Origin: Moritella yayanosii
GTDB lineage: Bacteria > Pseudomonadota > Gammaproteobacteria > Enterobacterales > Moritellaceae
Reading direction: 5' to 3'
Assembly (NCBI RefSeq): GCF_900465055.1
Contig: NZ_LS483250.1
Coordinates: 2,480,001 to 2,544,000, forward strand
Length of the DNA: 64,000 bases
Shown here: piece by piece, positions 56,363-64,000 of the stretch
How positions within the stretch are numbered: the stretch's first letter is position 1
How the letters are laid out: each line of letters begins with the position of its first letter
The notes under the pieces: model-generated
What the model was told of the DNA's origin: nothing
Databases searched by the model: none
The model's input: only the letters and a program-made list of their open reading frames with translations
Made by a program: the position numbers and the translations under genes

Positions 56363-57322
56363 TTATAGCCTAAATAACGCTTCAACAGATAAGCCCTGCT
56401 GGGCGAGCACCTCCCGTAGTCGTCGCAATGCCTCGACTTGGATTTGCCGAACACGCTCACGGGTTAAGCCTATTTCACGCCCGACATCTTCAAGCGTTGA
56501 AGCATCATAACCTAACAACCCAAAGCGCCTAGCCAGCACTTCTCTTTGTTTGGGATTCAGTTCTTCAAGCCAGCGGACGATACTGAATTTAATATCATCA
56601 TTTTGGGTACGGCTTGCCGGTCCATCGCCTTTTTCATCCGATATAATGTCTAATAATACTTTTTCGGAATCACCACCAATAGGCGTATCAACCGAACTTA
56701 TCCGCTCATTCAAGCGTAGCATTTTACTGACATCAGCAACCGGTTTATTTAATTTATCCGCAATATCTTCAGCGGTGGGTTCATGATCTAGTTCATGGGC
56801 GAGTTCACGCGCAGCACGAAGATAAACATTGAGTTCTTTAACCACATGGATGGGCAAGCGAATGGTTCGGGTTTGGTTCATAATGGCACGTTCAATGGTT
56901 TGCCTTATCCACCATGTCGCATAGGTTGAGAAGCGAAAACCACGTTCGGGATCAAATTTCTCTACTGCACGGATCAGACCAAGGTTACCCTCTTCAATCA
57001 AGTCTAATAGGGCCAACCCGCGGTTATTATAACGTCTCGCGATTTTAACCACTAAACGCAGATTACTTTCGATCATACGTTTTCTTGAACTGGCATCACC
57101 GCGTAATGCACGACGTGCATAAAAAACTTCTTCTTCTGCGGTCAACAATGGTGAAAAACCAATTTCCCCAAGATAAAGCTGCGTTGCATCTAAGCTTTTT
57201 GCATCGTTAGGAATGAGGTGTTCATCTTCAAATATTTCCATCCCTGACTGTGCTTTTCTATCGTTGTCAGATACTTTATACTCTGCAACGTTTAACTTAT
57301 TTTCGTCAGTTATCTTGCTCAT
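56363..57322 (-). CDS. rpoS: RNA polymerase sigma factor RpoS (sigma-38)
   Basis: Stationary-phase and general stress sigma factor. It is 319 residues (330 in E. coli). Region 1.2 begins at [20 protein letters not shown]. Region 2 has [20 protein letters not shown] and the -10-binding [17 protein letters not shown]. Region 4 ends with the helix-turn-helix [19 protein letters not shown]. It lies downstream of nlpD with a 69-base gap; in relatives a main rpoS promoter is inside nlpD. The C-terminus [12 protein letters not shown] is typical of RpoS rather than RpoD. Confidence 0.97.
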   Translation of the reverse strand: MSKITDENKLNVAEYKVSDNDRKAQSGMEIFEDEHLIPNDAKSLDATQLYLGEIGFSPLLTAEEEVFYARRALRGDASSRKRMIESNLRLVVKIARRYNNRGLALLDLIEEGNLGLIRAVEKFDPERGFRFSTYATWWIRQTIERAIMNQTRTIRLPIHVVKELNVYLRAARELAHELDHEPTAEDIADKLNKPVADVSKMLRLNERISSVDTPIGGDSEKVLLDIISDEKGDGPASRTQNDDIKFSIVRWLEELNPKQREVLARRFGLLGYDASTLEDVGREIGLTRERVRQIQVEALRRLREVLAQQGLSVEALFRL

Positions 57323-57391
57323 TACGTATTGCCTCCTGACCGAAGTAAATAGCTTATTAAGATTAGCCTAATAAACTAATTTCAGTCGAGC

Positions 57392-58324
57392 TTAACGCTT
57401 AGGCAAATAGCGCATGGGGTTAACTGGTTTACCGCGATAACGGATCTCAAAATACAATTCAGCACCTGAGTTCGGGCCAGAATTACCCATGGTTGCGATT
57501 TTCTGACCAGCCTTAACCCATTGTTGTTCTTTGACTAATAGCTTTTGGTTGTAGGCATACGCACTTAAGTAATCATCGTTATGTTTGATGATGATCAAGT
57601 TACCATAACCACGTAAACCATTACCGGAATAAACCACACGACCATTTTCTGACGCGATGATATTTCGCCCCAATGAACCGGCAATATTGACACCTTGCTG
57701 TCCTGATTTACTGGTAGAATAAGTGCGAATTAATTTTCCTGAAGCTGGCCAACTCCATTTCAGTTTATTATTACTCACCATCGCGTTGGGTTTCACTACT
57801 TTCACCACAGGCTTAGCGTTCACCGGCGGTTTACTTTTCGTTGGCGGTCTATCGCTTGTTTTCGCAGTAACCGTTGTGATGGTTGCCGGTTTAACTAATG
57901 GTTTTAATGGTGCTTTAATGCTGGTTTTAGCGGTACTTTTATTGGCATTACTATTGGTTGTTTTAGCTATTTTCACCGGTGTCGGTTTTTTATAAACTGA
58001 CGCGGGGATTTTCCCTTTCAGTTTTAATACTTGACCAGGGTAAATTTGATAAGGATCTGGGATCTGATTTAAGGCTGCTAAAAATTTGAAATCTTGATTA
58101 CTTCGCCAGGCAATTGCATACAAAGTTTCACCTTTTTTAACACGATAACTTGGCGTATTAATATGCGATCGTAGTTCAATTTTATAACCTTGAACACTCG
58201 TGACAGGCGCGGGGTTATGATTGGCAATCGTACAACCAACTAACTGTACCAACAGTAAATAACACCCGATGCGGTACCAAAGATTGCACGCGCGTACATG
58301 ACTTAATAATCTCTTACTGACCAT
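57392..58324 (-). CDS. nlpD: LysM/LytM-domain lipoprotein NlpD (amidase activator)
   Basis: Outer-membrane lipoprotein that activates the septal amidase AmiC in cell separation. It is 310 residues. The signal ends in the lipobox LVGC (about residues 28-31), and a LysM domain (about 60-103, YRVKKGETLYAIAWRS) follows. A low-complexity Lys/Thr/Pro linker follows (about 108-185), then a LytM (M23) domain. The M23 zinc ligands are missing: the first motif reads GQQGVNIAG and the last LYFEIRY in place of HxH. This degenerate site is normal for NlpD. pcm lies upstream and rpoS downstream, the standard order. Confidence 0.94.
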   Translation of the reverse strand: MVSKRLLSHVRACNLWYRIGCYLLLVQLVGCTIANHNPAPVTSVQGYKIELRSHINTPSYRVKKGETLYAIAWRSNQDFKFLAALNQIPDPYQIYPGQVLKLKGKIPASVYKKPTPVKIAKTTNSNANKSTAKTSIKAPLKPLVKPATITTVTAKTSDRPPTKSKPPVNAKPVVKVVKPNAMVSNNKLKWSWPASGKLIRTYSTSKSGQQGVNIAGSLGRNIIASENGRVVYSGNGLRGYGNLIIIKHNDDYLSAYAYNQKLLVKEQQWVKAGQKIATMGNSGPNSGAELYFEIRYRGKPVNPMRYLPKR

Positions 58325-58379
58325 CTCTACACCTGACTCCCTGATCCGCTCTCCTGCGCATTTAATACCGGTAATAGAC

Positions 58380-59021
58380 TCACGCTAATTCGCCTTGAAC
58401 TAACGGCACAAAGCGTACATGTTCAACATTTTGACTGGTATAGTTATCGCCATTACGGGTAATAACTTGTAATACTTGAGATTCGACACCCAATGGCAGA
58501 ATAAGTTGCCCACCATCCGTCAACTGCGTTAATAATGCTTGTGGCACCGCAGCAGCTGCAGCGGTTACTATAATCGCATCAAATGGCCCCTTGCTTGGCC
58601 AGCCTTGCCAACCATCACCGTATTTCATCATGACATTGTGCAGGTCAAGATTCTTTAACCTACGTTTCGCTTGCCACCGTAATGCTTGGATCCGTTCCAC
58701 CGAATAAACACGCGGAAAAACCTGCGCTAAAATAGCCGTTTGATAACCCGAACCAGTCCCAATTTCCAGCACCCGTTGTGGATTAGTCTGCATTAACAGT
58801 TCCGTCATTCTGGCAACGATGTAAGGCTGTGAGATGGTCTGCCCAGCACCAATTGGCAAGGCCTGGTTGCCCCATGCCTGCAATGCAAACGCTTCCTCAA
58901 CAAAATAGTCACGTGGCGTATCTTGTATGGCCGTCAATACACTTGGCACACTAATGCCTTGTTGTTCAAGCAACGCTTTTATACGCTGCCCTGCCACCCC
59001 AGTATTACCAAGTTTGATCAT
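58380..59021 (-). CDS. pcm: Protein-L-isoaspartate O-methyltransferase
   Basis: SAM-dependent repair enzyme that methylates isoaspartyl residues in aged proteins. It is 213 residues. It carries the Pcm segments [12 protein letters not shown], the SAM-binding [17 protein letters not shown] (about residues 84-100) and [16 protein letters not shown], and ends [11 protein letters not shown]. The ATG overlaps the truD stop by four bases (ATGA), with AGGA five bases upstream. In E. coli surE lies between truD and pcm; here it is absent, and pcm is fused to the truD unit by overlap. Confidence 0.95.
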   Translation of the reverse strand: MIKLGNTGVAGQRIKALLEQQGISVPSVLTAIQDTPRDYFVEEAFALQAWGNQALPIGAGQTISQPYIVARMTELLMQTNPQRVLEIGTGSGYQTAILAQVFPRVYSVERIQALRWQAKRRLKNLDLHNVMMKYGDGWQGWPSKGPFDAIIVTAAAAAVPQALLTQLTDGGQLILPLGVESQVLQVITRNGDNYTSQNVEHVRFVPLVQGELA

Positions 59022-60073
59022 ACGGTTCCTGATTTAAGTTCTTGGTCAAAATGACGAATCACTACTTTTTCTTCAATCAATTCACGTACAATACTTGTCG
59101 CAAAACACCCTGATGGCAGATAGAAGCTCACCGTTAAGCTATCTTCAGCTAATTCATAACTGAAGTTTTGTGGCCGCAATATTATCGCTTTACGCTCCTG
59201 ACGTAGACCTGCGGCAATGAGGCCGTCGAGCAATTCTGGATATTGCGTAATAACGCTGTTTTCAAATGCCAATGCGTCGTTCATCGCACTGCTGTTACCT
59301 TTGCCAACTAACGGGGCCGATAGTTGTAGCGCGCCTTGGGCAACACGCTCAATAATGTCGTCAGTTAAGGTTTCTTCCGCAAAGAACGAATTAGACCCCT
59401 GTAAAATGAAGCAATCACCTGACATTGCAGTTTGCCATTTATCTTGTTTAATACGTTCACTGACAACTTGGTTGAATATCAAACTGCGTGCAGCTGAAAT
59501 ATAAAAACTACGCTTATTACGATCTTTTACTTTTTCACCCGCAAACATCGCTTGTGCGCGCACAATGTTATTACCGTGTTGACCAAATCGCTGTTCACCG
59601 AAATAGTTCGGCACGCCGATGGTTTTAATTTTCTCTAAACGCTCGGCCAATCCATCGGTACTGCTTAGATCCGTTAATTTTAATGTAAATTGGTTACCTT
59701 TTAATGCACCAGTACGTAATTTTTTGTTATGACGAACAATTTTTAATACTTTAATTTGCGCGGTTTCAATCACAGAAAAATCAGGGGTTTCTTTACCCGC
59801 CATGTGAATACCAAACCATTGTTCCGTGATGGCATGACGGTCTTTAAGCCCTGCATAACTCACATCCTTGCCGGAGACACCTGCCGCTTTGGCTAATGCC
59901 CGAGCAACATATTGGGTATTCTCACCGATCTTACGGATAGAGATGAAAATGTGTTCACCTTCACCGGTTAATTCAAAACCCAAGTTTTCAATCACCACAA
60001 AGTCGGCAGCTTCCTGCTTGATAAAACCTGTTACGCTAGGTTTGCCATATAGATATTCAAATTCAGGAAGCAT
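59018..60073 (-). CDS. truD: tRNA pseudouridine(13) synthase TruD
   Basis: Isomerises U13 in tRNA-Glu. ATG 60073 with GGAGA upstream gives 351 residues beginning [19 protein letters not shown], in register with E. coli TruD. Upstream in-frame codons, including an ATG at 60103, have poor ribosome sites, and the longest extension would run into ispF. The catalytic aspartate is in [17 protein letters not shown] (about residues 72-88), and [12 protein letters not shown] and [11 protein letters not shown]-like text ([13 protein letters not shown]) are family marks. It lies between ispF and pcm. Confidence 0.94.
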   Translation of the reverse strand: MLPEFEYLYGKPSVTGFIKQEAADFVVIENLGFELTGEGEHIFISIRKIGENTQYVARALAKAAGVSGKDVSYAGLKDRHAITEQWFGIHMAGKETPDFSVIETAQIKVLKIVRHNKKLRTGALKGNQFTLKLTDLSSTDGLAERLEKIKTIGVPNYFGEQRFGQHGNNIVRAQAMFAGEKVKDRNKRSFYISAARSLIFNQVVSERIKQDKWQTAMSGDCFILQGSNSFFAEETLTDDIIERVAQGALQLSAPLVGKGNSSAMNDALAFENSVITQYPELLDGLIAAGLRQERKAIILRPQNFSYELAEDSLTVSFYLPSGCFATSIVRELIEEKVVIRHFDQELKSGTV

Positions 60074-60120
60074 TGATCTCTCCGCATTAGGATTAGTTTG
60101 CATTAATTGATTTTCACTTA

Positions 60121-60600
60121 TTATGTATTTTTCATTAACAGCACGACAGCTTCGCATGCCACGCCTTCTTTACGGCCAGTAAAGCCGAGTTTTTCGGTGG
60201 TGGTTGCTTTCACATTTACGGCTGATAATTCGGTTTCAAGATCGGCACTTAATACGGCGCGCATCGCTTGAATATGCGGCGCAATCTTAGGCGCTTGGGC
60301 AATAATGGTGACGTCTAAGTTACCAATGCGATAACCGAGTTCTTTTACTTTACTAAATACGTCACGCAATAAAATACGGCTGTCGATATTTTCAAACTCT
60401 GCAGATGTATCAGGGAAGTGGTGACCGATATCGCCAAGTGCTAAAGCACCAAGCAATGCATCGCAGATCGCATGTAAAGCGACATCACCATCAGAATGCG
60501 CCAAAAAACCTTGTTCATAAGGGATCGCGACACCATTAATCATCACCGGACCAGCATTACCAAATTTATGTACGTCAAAACCATGGCCAATTCTAAACAT
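60121..60600 (-). CDS. ispF: 2-C-methyl-D-erythritol 2,4-cyclodiphosphate synthase
   Basis: Trimeric zinc enzyme of the MEP pathway. It is 159 residues. [14 protein letters not shown] supplies metal ligands Asp and His (residues 9 and 11), and [20 protein letters not shown] supplies the third His. The C-terminal [20 protein letters not shown] is typical. It follows ispD by 38 bases; the two catalyse the third and fifth steps of the pathway, and ispH is at 27447. Confidence 0.96.
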   Translation of the reverse strand: MFRIGHGFDVHKFGNAGPVMINGVAIPYEQGFLAHSDGDVALHAICDALLGALALGDIGHHFPDTSAEFENIDSRILLRDVFSKVKELGYRIGNLDVTIIAQAPKIAPHIQAMRAVLSADLETELSAVNVKATTTEKLGFTGRKEGVACEAVVLLMKNT

Positions 60601-60638
60601 TATCTCTCATCCTTATTGCTCTTCGTTCTTATTTTTCG

Positions 60639-61331
60639 TTAGTAACGCTGCGTTAATTGCTGTAAAAACAGGGTTGCTAACGGCATGTCTTCTGGACGCG
60701 TTATTTTAATATTATCCGCGCGACCAATCACCATCTTAGGTGTAAACCCTAATAACTCAATCGCGGATGCTTCATCGGTGATATTGGCTTTGTCTGCTAA
60801 GCCTGTCGTTAACGCATTGGTCAGTAACGTCACTGGAAACATCTGTGGCGTTAACGCATGCCACAATAGCTCACGATCGACAGTGGTAATAATATTACCT
60901 TGTGCATTTGTACGCTTCATTGTATCGCGAACCTGACATCCAAGAATAGCACCATGTTTAGATGCCAGCGCACCAGCAATGAGACTGTCGATATCAGCAT
61001 GAGTTAAACATGGGCGGGCAGCATCATGTACCAACACCCAGTTATATGACTGACAGGCCTGCAATCCTGCTAATACCGAATCAGCACGCTCTTTACCACC
61101 ATCAACGCGGATAATAGCCGGGTCATTGGCAATCGTCAGGTCGGCAAACCAACCATCTTCGGGTCCGAGTGCCACCACAACTTGGGCAATACGAGGGTGG
61201 CTTAATAGTGCAGTTAGCGTATGTTCAATAACCGTTTTGTCTTGTAGCATTAAGTATTGTTTGGGAATACTCGCGCCCATGCGAGCGCCTACACCAGCGG
61301 CTGGGACCACCGCAATAAATTGTTCAGTCAT
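60639..61331 (-). CDS. ispD: 2-C-methyl-D-erythritol 4-phosphate cytidylyltransferase
   Basis: Makes CDP-methylerythritol in the MEP pathway. It is 230 residues. The N-terminal CTP-binding loop is VVPAAGVGARMGASIPKQYL (about residues 8-27), and VLVHDAARPCLTHADID (about 117-133) carries the substrate-contacting DAARP. It starts nine bases after the ftsB stop with AGG inside ftsB, so translation is probably coupled. The ftsB-ispD-ispF order is conserved. Confidence 0.96.
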   Translation of the reverse strand: MTEQFIAVVPAAGVGARMGASIPKQYLMLQDKTVIEHTLTALLSHPRIAQVVVALGPEDGWFADLTIANDPAIIRVDGGKERADSVLAGLQACQSYNWVLVHDAARPCLTHADIDSLIAGALASKHGAILGCQVRDTMKRTNAQGNIITTVDRELLWHALTPQMFPVTLLTNALTTGLADKANITDEASAIELLGFTPKMVIGRADNIKITRPEDMPLATLFLQQLTQRY

Positions 61332-61340
61332 CTCAGTAGC

Positions 61341-61619
61341 CTAGTGATCAACATTAATTATACGGTAGAAAGTTTCACCTTCTTTAATCATACCCAGTTC
61401 ATTACGGGTACGTTCTTCAATCGCGTCGTAGCCATTACGCAGATCTAAGATCTCGTTTTTTAGCGCAGTATTACGTTCGATTAACACTTGATTATTGCTG
61501 TACTGGATATTGACTTCACGTTCGATACGCTTGTAGTCCATCACGCCATTATTACCGACAATAAAATGATAGCTCAATAAGCTTAGAATTAAGATTAATA
61601 CAAAATAAAGCAGGCGCAT
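61341..61619 (-). CDS. ftsB: Cell division protein FtsB
   Basis: Bitopic divisome protein that forms the FtsQLB complex. It is 92 residues from ATG 61619 (GGGA eight bases upstream); an ATG three codons before is possible. A short cytoplasmic MR, one membrane helix LLYFVLILILSLLSYHFIVG, and a coiled coil with YSNNQVLIERNTALKNEILDL follow. The C-terminal EERTRNELGMIKEGETFYRI is typical. It follows eno and precedes ispD. Confidence 0.94.
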   Translation of the reverse strand: MRLLYFVLILILSLLSYHFIVGNNGVMDYKRIEREVNIQYSNNQVLIERNTALKNEILDLRNGYDAIEERTRNELGMIKEGETFYRIINVDH

Positions 61620-61684
61620 GACAATCATCCCGTAAATGAATCAGTTATTGTCACATATAATGCAGGAATTGGTTAGCGTATAAA

Positions 61685-61713
61685 TAAAAAAACCCGCTTA
61701 AAAGCGGGTTTTT
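61685..61713 (-). terminator. eno terminator
   Basis: Minus-strand stem ACCCGCTT/AAGCGGGT followed by seven T, about 30 bases after the eno stop. ftsB and onward are therefore likely to need a separate promoter or read-through. Confidence 0.9.
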
Positions 61714-61742
61714 ATGCTATTCAGAATTAACAGTTAAGCAAA

Positions 61743-63083
<1,341 letters not shown>

Positions 63084-63113
63084 TTACCACGGCACTAATA
63101 TTAAAATCTCTGA

Positions 63114-64000
63114 TTAGCTAGTTGATGATTTTTTATTTTCACCAGCTGCCTTAATGAACCCTTCAAATAATGCATGACCATCACGTGGTGTTGAGGTGAA
63201 TTCCGGGTGAAATTGCGCAGCAATAAACCAAGGATGATTCGGATTCTCAATAATTTCGACTAATTTCTTGTCAGCAGATAAACCCGTTACTTCAAGGCCT
63301 GCTTTTTCGATTTTAGCGAGAAGGTTGTTGTTAACTTCATAACGGTGACGATGACGTTCTTTAATCGTCGCACTACCGTACATTTCTCTTACTTTACTCC
63401 CCGCTTTCAGATGACACAGTTGTGCTCCTAAACGCATAGTACCACCCATATCTGAGCTACCAGTACGTTCTTCAACCTTACCCGTATCATCAGTCCACTC
63501 GGTAATTAAGCCAACTACCGGGAATTTAGTCTCAGGGTTAAATTCTGTTGAATGAGCGCCTTCTAGGCCTACAACATTACGTGCAAATTCGATTAACGCT
63601 ACTTGCATACCAAGACAGATACCGAAGTAAGGTACGTTATTCTCACGTGCATATTGTGCAGCAAGGATCTTGCCTTCAATACCACGTTCACCAAAACCGC
63701 CTGGTACTAAAATACCGTCTACTGTTTTCAGTATATCGGTGCCTCGAACTTCAAGATCTTGCGAGTCGATGTATTTGATCTTCACACTTAGACGGTTTTT
63801 CAGACCACCGTGCTTAAGTGCTTCGTTTACTGATTTATAAGCATCGGGTAGTTCGATATATTTACCGACCATACCAATCACGATTTCATCAGTTGGATTC
63901 GCTTCTTCAAAAATAACCTGTTCCCATTCAGCGAGATCCGCTTCAGGTGCAGTGATACCAAAACGGTTAACCACAAGTTCATCTAAACCTTGTGCTTTTA
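63114..64000 (-). CDS. pyrG: CTP synthase, 5' end cut by window
   Basis: Makes CTP from UTP with glutamine nitrogen. Only the C-terminal 295 codons or so are inside the window; the frame continues past the edge ([15 protein letters not shown] at the left). The glutamine amidotransferase domain is complete: [17 protein letters not shown] has the nucleophile cysteine, GGFGERG the oxyanion loop, and [14 protein letters not shown] the catalytic His-Glu. A GTG at 63974 is only an internal codon. The downstream gene is eno. Confidence 0.97.
   Translation of the reverse strand, partial: KAQGLDELVVNRFGITAPEADLAEWEQVIFEEANPTDEIVIGMVGKYIELPDAYKSVNEALKHGGLKNRLSVKIKYIDSQDLEVRGTDILKTVDGILVPGGFGERGIEGKILAAQYARENNVPYFGICLGMQVALIEFARNVVGLEGAHSTEFNPETKFPVVGLITEWTDDTGKVEERTGSSDMGGTMRLGAQLCHLKAGSKVREMYGSATIKERHRHRYEVNNNLLAKIEKAGLEVTGLSADKKLVEIIENPNHPWFIAAQFHPEFTSTPRDGHALFEGFIKAAGENKKSSTS

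Noticed and set aside
57392-58324. NlpD as an active M23 endopeptidase
   Set aside because: Zinc ligands are absent, as in known NlpD amidase activators.

Overview
The window is a stretch of chromosome from a marine gammaproteobacterium. It is moderately AT-rich, and the proteins and gene neighbourhoods resemble the Vibrio, Shewanella, Moritella and Psychromonas group. Moritella is my best guess, by inference only: no rRNA or other species marker is present. Almost everything is core housekeeping. There is no prophage, CRISPR array, insertion sequence or secretion island, so the interesting material lies in intergenic regions and in a few decayed or accessory loci.

Layout. 1-6030: uppP (cut by the window edge), folK-folB, plsY, then purH-purD behind a structured leader. 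6093-14587: a DUF4136 lipoprotein, luxS, two tandem candidate small RNAs, gshA, a large M16 peptidase lipoprotein, a YqaA-family membrane protein, a 55-residue membrane protein, an epoxide-hydrolase-like enzyme and DoxX. 14674-20802: a tRNA operon (Ser-5xArg-Ser), csrA, aspartokinase, alaS and glnB. 20918-27200: a minor-pilin/PilY1 operon (pilV-W-X-Y1-E). 27447-35525: ispH-fkpB-lspA, ileS, ribF and murJ, with rpsT divergent. 35618-39952: an nhaA remnant, an M14-type metallopeptidase overlapping an alpha/beta hydrolase, and a two-domain acyltransferase resembling OlsF. 40075-43638: thyA, lgt, rppH and mutH. 43722-50987: rplS-trmD-rimM-rpsP, ffh, ypjD, corB, hupA and a DUF416 gene. 50988-56232: decayed genes either side of the divergent recA/mutS pair. 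56363-64000: rpoS, nlpD, pcm, truD, ispF, ispD, ftsB, eno and pyrG (cut by the window edge).

How genes work together. ispD, ispF and ispH are MEP-pathway enzymes, and uppP and murJ act in the lipid carrier and lipid II cycle. lspA and lgt mature the several lipoproteins encoded here. rpsP-rimM-trmD-rplS is a translation operon. mutS and mutH serve mismatch repair, and recA is under a clear LexA box. CsrA, RpoS, GlnB and HU are global regulators.

Main points for a second look: (1) two tandem, terminator-ended, Hfq-type small RNA candidates antisense to the luxS leader, exactly where E. coli carries micA; (2) a DnaA-box cluster with an IHF-like site between rppH and mutH, where I recall E. coli DARS2 lying; (3) a long extended hairpin just before purH; (4) interleaved inverted repeats before uppP; (5) a recent tandem duplication inside the tRNA-Arg cluster; (6) several gene remnants and locus-specific absences (surE, ptsP, recX, pncC, the FimT/FimU pilin).
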